From the NCBI GenBank assembly GCA_947176075.1, contig CAMWPG010000010.1:1-33410 (forward strand): a stretch of DNA of 33,410 bases, in the 5' to 3' direction. Origin of the DNA: an uncultured Ruminococcus sp. GTDB taxonomy: Bacteria > Bacillota > Clostridia > Oscillospirales > Ruminococcaceae. Position numbers and translations under genes: made by a program. Under the pieces are notes generated by a model. That model saw only the letters and a list, made by a program, of their open reading frames with translations. It did not search any database and was not told where the DNA came from. This document shows positions 8,088 to 16,359 of this stretch, in pieces. Position 1 is the stretch's first letter, and every line of letters begins with the position of its first letter.

Positions 8088-8657
8088 CTATTGCTCATCC
8101 TCTGTTATGACCGCTTCTTCAATGGTGCGGACTGTATTCGGACGAAGCAGGCGGTTGATATTGTGAATGACTGCATAGACAGGCAATGCTGAAATAAGAG
8201 TGTAAATGCAGCAGATAAGTATATGATTTGTGAATATGAAGGATACATTTGAGTAATTCCATATTGCATAGAAAAAGAAATAATCAAGTACGCCCTGAAT
8301 GAATATTCCTGCGGCAGCCAAAATCATGAAGCTCAGCAGCCTGTGCATAAGAAAATGCTTATACAACAGTGATATTCCGATACACATAAGGCACAATAGT
8401 ATTGCATTAAAGCCGATAAGCTTGCCGCAAACAATATCAAGTAGAAGCCCGCATACTATACCGATAATGAGCGCAGTATGTTCTCTTGCATATGAAGCGA
8501 TGCATAAAGCCACAGGTATCAGCAGCAGGGGTTTGCGAAAGCTGCCTGATGTAGCGGTAATACAGCAAAATATTATTATAATTGCATATAAAATCCATCT
8601 GACGGCAAGATTTTTCTTTTCATGGGCGGTAATGCGGCGTGTTTTTATTCTATTCAT
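8088..8657 (-). CDS. mreD: Rod shape-determining membrane protein MreD
   Basis: This 189-residue hydrophobic protein has about five to six predicted membrane segments and a basic N-terminus (MNRIKTRR). MreD sequences diverge widely, so the call rests on size, topology and position between mreC and PBP2. In other bacteria MreD sits in the membrane with MreC and helps regulate PBP2-RodA. Its start overlaps the end of mreC by 8 bases, which implies coupled translation. It ends in a short acidic tail. Confidence 0.88.
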   Translation of the reverse strand: MNRIKTRRITAHEKKNLAVRWILYAIIIIFCCITATSGSFRKPLLLIPVALCIASYAREHTALIIGIVCGLLLDIVCGKLIGFNAILLCLMCIGISLLYKHFLMHRLLSFMILAAAGIFIQGVLDYFFFYAIWNYSNVSFIFTNHILICCIYTLISALPVYAVIHNINRLLRPNTVRTIEEAVITEDEQ

Positions 8658-9504
8658 GCTTGTCGCCCTTTCCGGGATAGTCGATTATTGCTACAACGCT
8701 TGTCATTGCTTCAAAATCAACAGCTGGATCTATAACAGCATATTTGCTAAGACCGCTGTCCATTATCTCAATTGACTCAACCGTACCGATAAGATAACCT
8801 TTTGGAAACAGACCGCTTGCGCTTGATGTCGTTACAAGGTCGCCATTCTTTAATTTGGTGCTTCTGTCAAGATAGATCATTCTGCACTTGTAATCAGCAG
8901 CTAATACTATCTCGCCTTCCAATATACCTGTATACTTATTATCTGCGGATATAGCACCAATAGACAGATCCGGAGAAAGAATAGTTTCTACAGTGGCAGA
9001 ATTTGATGAGATCGAAGAAATAATACCTACAATACCTTCGCCTGTAATAACAGGATCATGCAAAGAGATTCCATCATCCTGACCTTTATTGATTATAAAA
9101 CTATGATAAGGGTCGTTTGTGACATAGCCTATAATAGTACATGGTGCTGAATATGTATGCTCTTCATGCTCCTCTTTGATGCTCATAAACTGCTGGAGCT
9201 CCAGAAGCTGCTGCTTTGTCTCCTCAAAGTCAGTAAGTTCATTTTTAAGGTTTGCGTTTTCCTTTTTTAGCGCTTCTATCTCAGCCTTATAACGGCTGCC
9301 CTGTGTAAATGAACTTAGGAATGATTCAGAGCTGTCAGAAATACTGTTTGCAGCATTTCTGACTGGATTCATAAGTGTATTGATAATACCGCTGCCTGGG
9401 AAAGATGCTCCGTTTTGTGTAACAGAATACAGCATTATACCTACCAGCAGAGCAATAATGCATATTAGGATACGAAAGCGGTGTTTTCTGAAAAAGTCGC
9501 CCAT
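8650..9504 (-). CDS. mreC: Rod shape-determining protein MreC
   Basis: The 284-residue protein has one membrane segment (about 11-28), an extracytoplasmic coiled coil (about 65-105, rich in Lys, Glu and Leu) and the paired beta-barrel MreC domain (about 120-275), including the VITGEGIVGI-type strand. It activates and organises PBP2-RodA in the elongasome. AAAGGAGGT sits 8 bases upstream of the ATG. It follows mreB after a 79-base gap that contains a hairpin and overlaps mreD. Confidence 0.95.
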   Translation of the reverse strand: MGDFFRKHRFRILICIIALLVGIMLYSVTQNGASFPGSGIINTLMNPVRNAANSISDSSESFLSSFTQGSRYKAEIEALKKENANLKNELTDFEETKQQLLELQQFMSIKEEHEEHTYSAPCTIIGYVTNDPYHSFIINKGQDDGISLHDPVITGEGIVGIISSISSNSATVETILSPDLSIGAISADNKYTGILEGEIVLAADYKCRMIYLDRSTKLKNGDLVTTSSASGLFPKGYLIGTVESIEIMDSGLSKYAVIDPAVDFEAMTSVVAIIDYPGKGDKHE

Positions 9505-9538
9505 TGGCGCAGACCTCCTTTAATGGAATAAGCCGAAA

Positions 9539-9566
9539 GCCGACCGTCTTTTTAAGACCTGTCGGC
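9539..9566. other. Hairpin between mreB and mreC
   Basis: GCCGAC and GTCTT pair with AAGAC and GTCGGC around a small bulge. On the plus strand it is followed by AGATTTTTCGTTTTTG, terminator-like but antisense to the operon; on the mreB sense strand the tail is only TTTC. It could be an mRNA processing or stabilising hairpin that lowers or separates mreC expression. The adjacent 14 bases GAAAAATCTGCCGA (minus strand) also occur inside the 11168-11332 element. Confidence 0.5.
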
Positions 9567-9583
9567 AGATTTTTCGTTTTTGA

Positions 9584-10600
9584 TTAATAATACTCAATAT
9601 CTTCTGTAAGGGCATCTCTATACTTGTTCATGTCTGCGAGAATCTTTCCGGTACCCTCAGCCACACAGTCAAGGGGATATTGAGAGACCAAAACAGGCAG
9701 ACTTGTTTCCTGAGAGATCAGACGATCAATACCCTTTAAGAGAGCGCCGCCGCCGCATAGTGTAATGCCGTTTTCGATAATATCCGCAGCAAGTTCCGGA
9801 GGAGTCTGCTCCAGAGTAAATTTTACAGCATCAACTATTCTTGCGAGAGGCTCGCTCAAAGCTTCACGCACCTCAGCTGACGTTATATTTATATTTTCAG
9901 GCAAACCTGTCAGAAGATTTCTGCCCTTTATTTCCATAGCTCCGTCAGCACCCACATCGAATGCAGATCCGATCTCAAGCTTTATTTCCTCAGCTGTTCT
10001 TTCGCCTATAAGCAGATTGAATTTATTTTTGAGGTGACTTATTATAGCTTCATCCATTTCCGTACCTGCACAGCGGATGCTTTTTGACGCAACTATTCCG
10101 CCCATAGAAATAACAGCTACCTCGCTTGTACCGCCGCCAATGTCAACTATCATAGAACCTAAAGGCTCAGTTGTAGGCAGACCGGCACCTATCGCTGCTG
10201 CCATAGGTTCTTCAACAATTATTACTTTTTTTGCACCTGCCTGTTCGCAGGCTTCTTTTACAGCTCGCCTTTCAAGAGGCGTTACTCCTAAGGGTGTACA
10301 TATAATGACTCTCGCTCTTGCGAGAATATGACCGCGCAGAGCCTTGCGTATAAATTCTTGAAGCATTATAGTAGCTTTTTCAAAATTGGCGATAACGCCG
10401 TCCTTCATCGGCTGAACTGCAACTATAGAACCGGGAGTTCTTCCTATAACTTCCTTTGCAGCTCTTCCTACATATTTAGCGTTTGAGGTATGGGTATTTA
10501 CTGCTACAACAGAGGGTTCTCTGATGATGATACCTCTGCCGCTCATATACACAATGGTATTGGCAGTGCCAAGGTCTATACCAATATTCTTATTAAACAT
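9584..10600 (-). CDS. mreB: Rod shape-determining actin homologue MreB
   Basis: MreB is a cytoplasmic actin-fold ATPase that polymerises along the membrane and guides PBP2-RodA. The 338-residue length is normal. Phosphate 1 (IGIDLGTANTIVY, 7-19), phosphate 2 (VDIGGGTSE) and the adenosine motif (GGGALLKGID) are all present. AAGGAG lies about 10 bases upstream. It is the first gene of mreBCD-PBP2, with a good sigma-A promoter at 10744-10772 and a leader of about 140 bases. A Mbl or MreBH paralogue is possible in principle, but the operon argues for MreB. Confidence 0.97.
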   Translation of the reverse strand: MFNKNIGIDLGTANTIVYMSGRGIIIREPSVVAVNTHTSNAKYVGRAAKEVIGRTPGSIVAVQPMKDGVIANFEKATIMLQEFIRKALRGHILARARVIICTPLGVTPLERRAVKEACEQAGAKKVIIVEEPMAAAIGAGLPTTEPLGSMIVDIGGGTSEVAVISMGGIVASKSIRCAGTEMDEAIISHLKNKFNLLIGERTAEEIKLEIGSAFDVGADGAMEIKGRNLLTGLPENINITSAEVREALSEPLARIVDAVKFTLEQTPPELAADIIENGITLCGGGALLKGIDRLISQETSLPVLVSQYPLDCVAEGTGKILADMNKYRDALTEDIEYY

Positions 10601-10689
10601 GATGCTGTTGCTCCTTAAATTAACGGTGCCTGTAGCTGCATCTCTATATTTATTGCAGCATTATTTATATGTATATCAGAGAATAAATG

Positions 10690-10718
10690 AAAAAAACGGC
10701 AGACAATTCTGCTTGTCT
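10690..10718 (-). terminator. Weak leader hairpin with T-run upstream of mreB
   Basis: In the mreB leader two mutually exclusive short stems (AGACAA/TTGTCT and GCAGA/TCTGC) precede CCG and a run of Ts (10690-10696) on the minus strand. It could attenuate mreB transcription, but the stems are only 5-6 bp. Confidence 0.3.
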
Positions 10719-10743
10719 CTGAGAAAAAAATTAGTATACAAGT

Positions 10744-10772
10744 ATTATACCATGAAATGAAATCATAGACAA
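10744..10772 (-). promoter_or_regulatory. Sigma-A promoter for mreBCD-PBP2
   Basis: On the minus strand TTGTCT (10767-10772), a 17-base spacer and TATAAT (10744-10749). Confidence 0.8.
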
Positions 10773-10874
10773 ACATTTTTTATAAGATTTTTACGCCAAA
10801 TTATAATTTCGGCTTTTTATATGAAATCGATTGGAATAAAATAGAATTTACAGCGCTTTGCACAAAAGAATTTA

Positions 10875-11150
10875 TCACTTAGCTTTTACAAGCGAAGCAA
10901 CTATCTTCGGTGAAACGAAAATTGCAATTATCATCATTATAATATGTGCAACTGTAAGATGGATGTTAAGACCAAATGTAAAATCCAGAACGACCAGATT
11001 TAGTTTGAACGGTTCAAAGCCAAAGGATGGCTGTATAGCAAGCCATGACATTGCGGATATTTGTGCGCACAAAGATGCTATAACGCTCCCAACACCTATT
11101 GCAATTGCAAAAACTGCTATGTAAACAAGAAATTTTTTTATGGCAACCAC
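10875..11150 (-). CDS. DUF4321-type small membrane protein
   Basis: The predicted 91-residue protein has two membrane segments (about 8-28 and 64-86) joined by a loop containing a Trp and an FGFEPFKLNL stretch. It resembles the DUF4321 family, small Clostridia membrane proteins of unknown function often found near mreB or maf genes; recognition is by eye. Translation starts at GTG 11148-11150 with AGGAG about 9 bases upstream. It lies between the inverted-repeat element and the mreB promoter, on the same strand as both neighbours. Function is unknown; a link to envelope growth rests on context only. Confidence 0.75.
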   Translation of the reverse strand: MVAIKKFLVYIAVFAIAIGVGSVIASLCAQISAMSWLAIQPSFGFEPFKLNLVVLDFTFGLNIHLTVAHIIMMIIAIFVSPKIVASLVKAK

Positions 11151-11167
11151 TTTAATGTCTCCTTTCT

Positions 11168-11332
11168 TTAGAACTTGTCTTCATAAGCGAAATGTGCGGA
11201 TTTTCGAGCAAATTTTGTCGATGACAAGGCAAAAATCCGCAGCTGTACTTTGCGCTTTGCAAGGATTTTTAACGCAGTCAGTGGAAAAATCTGCCGAAAA
11301 GACGTACGCTTAGCTTGTGAAGACGATTCTTA
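11168..11332. mobile_element. 165-bp MITE-like element with terminal inverted repeats
   Basis: The left end TTAGAACTTGTCTTCATAAG and the reverse complement of the right end TAAGAATCGTCTTCACAAGC are imperfect inverted repeats of about 20 bp. Internally GCGGATTTT pairs with AAAATCCGC, and GATTTTT with AAAAATC, so RNA from it would fold strongly. No open frame is present. It fills the gap between dut and the DUF4321 gene. Related ends occur at 1-33 and 27450-27471. Both termini carry TA, consistent with a TA target as used by IS630/Tc1-type elements, but this is inference. Confidence 0.6.
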
Positions 11333-11341
11333 TATATATTT

Positions 11342-11782
11342 TTATAAAGTTCCGCTGGAGCCGAATCCGCCGTCTCCACGGGATGTTTTGTCAAGATGAT
11401 TTGTACATATCCATTCCTGCGAGAGTACAGGCATTGCTATAAGCTGTGCAATGCGCATACCTGTAGTGACGGTAAAGCTTTCTTTTCCGTGATTTATGAG
11501 AGGAACCATTATTTCACCACGGTAATCAGAGTCAACAACACCAACACTGTTTGCAAGTGTAATTCCATATTTTGCGCTTAGTCCTGATCTTGGAAAAACA
11601 AAAAGCGCTATATCATTTCGCTCAGGAGCTGCGGCAATTCCAATAGGTATCATTTTTATTTCACCGGGTAGTATTACTATAGGATCATTCGCCGCACAGC
11701 AAAGGTCATAGCCTGCGCTGTATTCAGTAGCTTTTGCAGGTATAACTGCATTTTCCCTTAGTTTTTTAAATAATATTTTCAT
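11342..11782 (-). CDS. dut: dUTP diphosphatase
   Basis: This trimeric dUTPase hydrolyses dUTP to dUMP and pyrophosphate, keeping uracil out of DNA and feeding dTMP synthesis. At 146 residues it has the normal length and all five motifs: AGYDL, RSGLS, GVVDSDYRGEI, RIAQL and the C-terminal RGDGGFGSSG. AGGAGTGA upstream lies partly in the end of the U32 gene, 7 bases away, so the two are co-transcribed. Its stop is about 10 bases from the right end of the inverted-repeat element. Confidence 0.97.
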   Translation of the reverse strand: MKILFKKLRENAVIPAKATEYSAGYDLCCAANDPIVILPGEIKMIPIGIAAAPERNDIALFVFPRSGLSAKYGITLANSVGVVDSDYRGEIMVPLINHGKESFTVTTGMRIAQLIAMPVLSQEWICTNHLDKTSRGDGGFGSSGTL

Positions 11783-11789
11783 AGCTCTA

Positions 11790-13847
11790 TCACTCCTTTA
11801 GCCCTTCGATTCCACGATATAAAAGTCCTCTTGTAAACTCGGCCGGCTTATATACGCCTTTATATCTGTAGGCATCAGCAACAGTATGTATATATTTGGA
11901 ATCTTTTTCATCTGTAAAATCAATGAGAATAAAATCACAGAAAGAAAGTTCAGACATTTTATCAGCTGTCCATATTGGCACAGCATTCAGAAGCTCTGTA
12001 TAATCCTTTCCGCAGATAACCTGAAAGCTTCTCTTTGTTCGGTCGATAAGATGTCCTGTACAATTTTTGCATCCGACTTCATTTTTTATAGGGCAGCATC
12101 TCATAAGCATAACGGGCAGCTTGCCGTATGCGTATATTCCGACCGGTATGATGGAGCGAATATTTCCAGCCTGTTTAAGTGTAAGCTCAGGCGACAGCAG
12201 TATATCCTCTATACCATCGTTTCCATATGCCGTTACAGTTACTGAATTTGCCGTGTGCAGATCAGCGCCGCCGCAAAGTCTGAATCCTACTCTTTTTCCG
12301 ATCCTGATATGGGCAGGATTCTCGCATATAAGTCTCCTGAATCCTTTTTCATATAAAGATTTGAGTTTTTTTATAAATGCGCCTTCATCTGTAATGAATC
12401 TTGGCGACTGTAAAATATAGCCGTCCTTTGCTGTAAGCTTTTCGGCAAGATCAAATGGTACTATGCACTCTTCATTATCCTGCAATTGCAAAGAATGCAG
12501 CTGATCTTCTGTTCGTACACGAAATCTGAGCTTTGGATTCTTGCAAAAATCTCCTGTTCTTTTTGTTGTTTCAGGATAGTCGCTTGAAAATATTTCATAT
12601 AACGGTGTATTCTTCTTTATCCTTATATTGTCAAGCTCCTCTATAAGCTTTCGTCTCAGTGAATTTATAGCAGATGCAGGCAGCATAGAGATGCCGTCAC
12701 ATTCAGCTTTGAATTTTTCGAGAAAATAGATAGTATCACCGAGCTTAGAAATCTGCTTTTTAAGACTCTCCTCACTTGACGGAGCTTTTATCGCAGCACT
12801 TGGAATATCACCCTTGACAGTTACGATGTTGCCGTCGATGTCAGTTCCTGTCAGTGCAAAAGGTTCGCTTTCATAAAGCCTTGCATCAATGCTTAGTGCT
12901 ATATGGTGCGATTCCTTTCTGTAAAGCTCACGAAGCTTTGGCAGTACCGCAGCAGCTGATGTAACATCCTCTTTCTGACGCACTCCGAAAAGATCCTGTC
13001 TTTTGCCTGTATAATATCCGTCAGTAAATCCGCTTCTTGAAAATACTGCTCTTAGGCTTTCTGTATCAGGTTCTTTTCCGTTTACTGCATTTTTAAGGGC
13101 GGTTACTGCTGCCGCCACATATTCCGGACGTTTCATTCTGCCCTCTATTTTAAGGGAAGCTGCGCCATCTTCTATGATCTCATTCATATGATCTATCAGA
13201 GAAAGATCTTTAAGAGAAAGGCTGCACACACCATTTTTTCCGCACGCTGAAAATGGCAGTCTGCAAGCCTGAGCACATCGCCCACGGTTAGCGCTTCTTG
13301 AACCGATAAGAGCAGAAAGATAACATTGTCCGGAAACACTCATACAAAGTGCGCCGTGTACAAATTGTTCTGTCTCAGGAATTGAGTCTATTATTGGACG
13401 TATCTCATTTCTTGAAAGCTCTCTTGCAACAACAGTTCGGCAGAATCCGTGTTCCTTTGCCCAAAGTGCGCCTTCAGGAGTATGTATCGTCATTTGAGTT
13501 GAGGCGTGCAACGGCATATCAGGTACTGCTTTTCGTATTATTTCAGCAGCTCCAATATCCTGAACTATACAAGCATCGATTCCTGCATTTGCAGCTGCCT
13601 TTATGTATTTTTCAAAGCCTGCAAGTTCATCATCAAGGAGGAGAGTGTTTACAGTAAGGTGCAGCTTAACACCGTGCAGATGACAAAGCCTTGCAGCTTC
13701 TTTTATCTCATCAATATCAAAATTAGCAGCACTTTGTCTTGCAGAATAATTTTTTCCTCCGATATATACAGCATCAGCACCGCAGCGAACAGCTGCAGCA
13801 AGAGCATCAATACTTCCTGCCGGAGCTAATATTTCAGGTAACGCCAT
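11790..13847 (-). CDS. U32-family peptidase-like protein (RlhA/YdcP-type with DUF3656)
   Basis: The 685-residue protein opens with the U32 signature ILAPAGSIDALAAAVRCGADAVYIGG. It has the Cys-rich core VHGALCMSVSGQC followed by SRSANRGRCAQACR (about 165-200), thought to hold an Fe-S cluster. A DUF3656-like segment and C-terminal extension with further Cys follow. E. coli U32 proteins RlhA and TrhP hydroxylate rRNA and tRNA in a prephenate-dependent way, so an RNA-modification role is more likely than collagenase activity. This assignment is by family only. It starts with TAATG overlap on zapA and is followed at 7 bases by dut. Confidence 0.9.
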   Translation of the reverse strand: MALPEILAPAGSIDALAAAVRCGADAVYIGGKNYSARQSAANFDIDEIKEAARLCHLHGVKLHLTVNTLLLDDELAGFEKYIKAAANAGIDACIVQDIGAAEIIRKAVPDMPLHASTQMTIHTPEGALWAKEHGFCRTVVARELSRNEIRPIIDSIPETEQFVHGALCMSVSGQCYLSALIGSRSANRGRCAQACRLPFSACGKNGVCSLSLKDLSLIDHMNEIIEDGAASLKIEGRMKRPEYVAAAVTALKNAVNGKEPDTESLRAVFSRSGFTDGYYTGKRQDLFGVRQKEDVTSAAAVLPKLRELYRKESHHIALSIDARLYESEPFALTGTDIDGNIVTVKGDIPSAAIKAPSSEESLKKQISKLGDTIYFLEKFKAECDGISMLPASAINSLRRKLIEELDNIRIKKNTPLYEIFSSDYPETTKRTGDFCKNPKLRFRVRTEDQLHSLQLQDNEECIVPFDLAEKLTAKDGYILQSPRFITDEGAFIKKLKSLYEKGFRRLICENPAHIRIGKRVGFRLCGGADLHTANSVTVTAYGNDGIEDILLSPELTLKQAGNIRSIIPVGIYAYGKLPVMLMRCCPIKNEVGCKNCTGHLIDRTKRSFQVICGKDYTELLNAVPIWTADKMSELSFCDFILIDFTDEKDSKYIHTVADAYRYKGVYKPAEFTRGLLYRGIEGLKE

Positions 13848-14212
13848 TATATGGTAGAGCCTGATTTGCTGCGGCTCACTTCTTTTTCCAGAGCAGAAAG
13901 TCTGTCTCTAAGAAGTTGATTTTCAGCGATCACAGCATCACGTTCAAGTCTTGTCTTGCCGGCTTCATCTACATAAGCCTTGGACTGATGTCTCAGCTGG
14001 TCAAGCTGCTGATTTATATCATTCATATCATCCATCATTGTAAGTGCAACCATAATTGAAGCGGTAAACTGAGTTGCACTGGTAGAAGAAGCTGTTATTT
14101 CAAGAATTTTTGTTTCAAGATTCCTTGCAAGACCCATTACATAAGATGCCGGCTGCGATGTCTGCAATGTAAAATCCTTACCGCAGACACTTACTTTAAC
14201 TTTATTTATCAT
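13847..14212 (-). CDS. zapA: Cell division protein ZapA
   Basis: ZapA binds and bundles FtsZ filaments at midcell. The 121-residue protein has the N-terminal globular ZapA domain starting KVKVSVCGKDFTL, containing a YVMGLARNLE-like helix, then a long C-terminal coiled coil (about 65-115). AAAGGA lies about 10 bases upstream. It is the first gene of zapA-U32-dut and possibly the DUF4321 gene. The promoter and leader hairpin are listed separately. Confidence 0.9.
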   Translation of the reverse strand: MINKVKVSVCGKDFTLQTSQPASYVMGLARNLETKILEITASSTSATQFTASIMVALTMMDDMNDINQQLDQLRHQSKAYVDEAGKTRLERDAVIAENQLLRDRLSALEKEVSRSKSGSTI

Positions 14213-14240
14213 ATGTATAAAATCCTTTCATAATAGTATG

Positions 14241-14263
14241 GCGGTCTGCAAGGTGCAAACCGC
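14241..14263 (-). promoter_or_regulatory. zapA 5' leader hairpin
   Basis: GCGGTTTGCA pairs with TGCAGACCGC around a 3-base loop, close to the predicted transcript start. No T-run follows, so it is more likely a 5' stabilising or regulatory hairpin than a terminator. Confidence 0.5.
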
Positions 14264-14274
14264 ACATTACTTAT

Positions 14275-14303
14275 ATTATAATATATTTTTTCTTAAATGA
14301 AAA
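14275..14303 (-). promoter_or_regulatory. Promoter for zapA-U32-dut
   Basis: On the minus strand TTTTCA (14298-14303, 4 of 6 to consensus), a 17-base spacer and a perfect TATAAT (14275-14280). Confidence 0.65.
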
Positions 14304-14327
14304 GACCTTTTTCAAAATTTTTCGAAC

Positions 14328-15764
14328 TTATCCGCAGGATTTCTCTTCCATTTTTTTAAGTCTGTCAAGTATCATTTTGTTTACCTTATTTACATCGCCG
14401 CATCCCATAGTTATTACAAGGTCGCCGGGCTTTGCATGGGTGCATACATAATCACAGACATCTTCAAAGTTTTCGTACTTGCGTTTGTCACATGATTCAG
14501 GGTTGCTTTCATCCTGAGGAAACCATACCGCATTCGGTATAAGCTCTGCCAGCTGCCTTGTGAATATTGGCAATGTATTTTTTTCACGTCCGCCCATAAT
14601 ATCTGTCAGTACAGCGTGTGTGGGGATAGCCAGCGACTGTGCAAATTCCTCTAAATGATCGGCTGTTCTTGTATAGGTAAACGGCTGGAACACTGCCCAT
14701 ACCTCACGGAATGGCATCTGCATAGCGGCTTTAAGAGTAGCTGTAAGCTCCGTAGGGTGATGAGCGTAGTCATCAACGAGTGTTATGCCCATTGCTTCTC
14801 CCTTTTTGTCAAATCTTCTGCCGGCACCACGAAACTGACAAAGTCCCTCTTCACAGCTTTTAAAATCCGCTCCTACATAGAGTGCTGCTGCAATTGCAGC
14901 AATAGCATTGAGAATGTTATGTTCTCCGGCTACATGAAGAGTTATTTCACCGAGTAATTCGCCTTTGTGCATTACATTAAAGCGAGTTTCAAGACCTGAG
15001 ACATGGCAGATATCAGAAGGGTAGAAGTCATTTTTATCGGACAATCCGTATGATATCATTCCCTTGCCTGTAATACCCTCTATAGCCTTGCAGGTGTTTG
15101 TATCATCACCGTTATAGATAATAGCCTTAGTAGTGTTTTCGCTGAATTTATGGAATGACTTTATGATGTTCTCAACTGTACCGAAATAGTCAAGATGATC
15201 TGCGTCAATATTTAGTATAACAGCTATATCAGGGTATAGTTTCAGGAATGTATCAACAAACTCACACGCCTCACAGGTCATTATATTGCTTTTTCCGCTT
15301 CTTCCACTGCCGCCTATACAGGGCAGCTTACCGCCGATAAATGCAGACAGATCTATTCTGGCTGTATACAGTATCTGTGTCACCATAGATGTAGTAGTTG
15401 TCTTTCCGTGAGTTCCTGAAACACATATTGCGTTGTCATACCAGCTTGTAACAAGACCTAAAAGGTCGCTTCGCTCCAATACCGGAACACCGCTTGCCCT
15501 TGCTGCAATAAGCTCAGGATTATCTGCCATTATAGCTGCTGTATGAACTATAAGGTCAGCTTCTTCAATGTTTTCAGCTCTTTGACCGAGCATTACAGGG
15601 ATGCCCATTTTTCTTACAGCATCAAGAGTTTCCGTTTCATTATTGTCCGAGCCTGTGAGGTAATAACCCTTGGCATGAAGTATCTGAGCGAGGGGATACA
15701 TACCCGAACCGCCTATGCCGATGAAATGTATATGTTTTTTACCATTTAGAATATCTTTGTTCAA
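14328..15764 (-). CDS. murC: UDP-N-acetylmuramate--L-alanine ligase
   Basis: MurC adds L-Ala to UDP-MurNAc in the first step of peptidoglycan stem-peptide synthesis. The 478-residue protein has the UDP-binding Rossmann start IHFIGIGGSGMYPLAQIL, the ATP loop GTHGKTTTT (117-125), and the central DADHLDYF and DDYAHHPTE blocks. The frame is open to ATG 15806, but that codon has no ribosome site. TTG 15762-15764, preceded by AAAGAGTGA, puts the N-terminus where other MurC proteins begin. It stands apart from an mra cluster, divergent from spoVG. Confidence 0.93.
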   Translation of the reverse strand: MNKDILNGKKHIHFIGIGGSGMYPLAQILHAKGYYLTGSDNNETETLDAVRKMGIPVMLGQRAENIEEADLIVHTAAIMADNPELIAARASGVPVLERSDLLGLVTSWYDNAICVSGTHGKTTTTSMVTQILYTARIDLSAFIGGKLPCIGGSGRSGKSNIMTCEACEFVDTFLKLYPDIAVILNIDADHLDYFGTVENIIKSFHKFSENTTKAIIYNGDDTNTCKAIEGITGKGMISYGLSDKNDFYPSDICHVSGLETRFNVMHKGELLGEITLHVAGEHNILNAIAAIAAALYVGADFKSCEEGLCQFRGAGRRFDKKGEAMGITLVDDYAHHPTELTATLKAAMQMPFREVWAVFQPFTYTRTADHLEEFAQSLAIPTHAVLTDIMGGREKNTLPIFTRQLAELIPNAVWFPQDESNPESCDKRKYENFEDVCDYVCTHAKPGDLVITMGCGDVNKVNKMILDRLKKMEEKSCG

Positions 15765-15900
15765 AATAATCACTCTTTCTATTTTTTTAGTTTTAATTAT
15801 TGTCATTTATAATTTTCATTAAGGCAATGCTGCCCTATGAATATTTTACCCATTTATTATCCATACTATCCCTGAAAACAAAAAAACCGGAGGTTACAAC

Positions 15901-16179
15901 ATGGAAGTTACAGATATTAAGATCAGGAAAATAGTTACTGAAGGACGTCTGAGAGCAGTGGTTTCTATAACAATAGATCATATGCTTGCTGTTCATGACA
16001 TCAAAGTAGTGCAGGGCGATGAGAGACTTTTTGTAGCAATGCCAAGCAGGAAGGACGAAAACGGAGTGTTCCGTGACATCGTACATCCTATATCCATTGC
16101 TTCACGAAAAGCTCTTGAGGGTGAGATCCTTGATGCTTACAGCCGTCATATAGCTCTCCTTGAAGCTGATGCAGAATAA
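15901..16179 (+). CDS. spoVG: Regulatory RNA/DNA-binding protein SpoVG
   Basis: The 92-residue protein has the conserved SpoVG core, beginning MEVTDIKIRKI and containing FVAMPSRKDENG and RDIVHPI. SpoVG is a small site-specific DNA- and RNA-binding regulator. It is needed for cortex formation in B. subtilis and regulates capsule, wall and virulence genes in other Firmicutes. GGAGGT lies about 8 bases upstream of the ATG. It is a single-gene unit divergent from murC with a strong terminator. I could not place a convincing promoter in the 94-base divergent region. Confidence 0.95.
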   Translation: MEVTDIKIRKIVTEGRLRAVVSITIDHMLAVHDIKVVQGDERLFVAMPSRKDENGVFRDIVHPISIASRKALEGEILDAYSRHIALLEADAE

Positions 16180-16227
16180 GAATTTGTCCGCCATAATTCC
16201 TATGTGAACAGATTCTGATATTTATGT

Positions 16228-16256
16228 AACTGCTGCAAACCGCAGCAGTTTTTTTA
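16228..16256 (+). terminator. spoVG terminator
   Basis: AACTGCTGC (16228-16236) and GCAGCAGTT (16242-16250) form a 9-bp stem followed by a run of Ts. Confidence 0.9.
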
Positions 16257-16271
16257 TAATTGATTTAAATT

Positions 16272-16314
16272 GCCTAGCACATACGCTCACTATGTTCGCT
16301 CCGTGCGTATCGGC
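16272..16314. repeat. Imperfect inverted repeat beside hairpin repeat copy 2
   Basis: GCC...ATACGC pairs with GCGTAT...GGC around a loop containing CTCACTATGTTCGCT. It is directly followed by the 16317-16352 repeat, so the two may form one inserted unit between the convergent spoVG and Nudix genes. Confidence 0.4.
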
Positions 16315-16316
16315 AA

Positions 16317-16352
16317 ATAGCAAACTCCAAATATATTTGTCGTTTGCTATAA
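16317..16352. repeat. Two-tier hairpin repeat, copy 2
   Basis: ATAGCAAAC and GTTTGCTAT form a perfect 9-bp stem, then a TC/TC internal loop and an inner CAAA/TTTG stem. Relative to copy 1 at 1340-1376, the fifth pair changes from T-A to C-G, a compensatory change. Confidence 0.6.
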
Positions 16353-16359
16353 ATTATCT

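Noticed and set aside
15807-15900. Possible sigma-H promoter for spoVG (AAGGCAA and GAATAT)
   Set aside because: The spacer is 7 bases rather than 11-12 and both boxes have mismatches.
16177-16220. Further degenerate copy of the 165-bp element (TAAGAATTTGTC ... ACAGATTCT)
   Set aside because: It resembles both element ends, but similarity is short and gapped and could be chance in AT-rich sequence.
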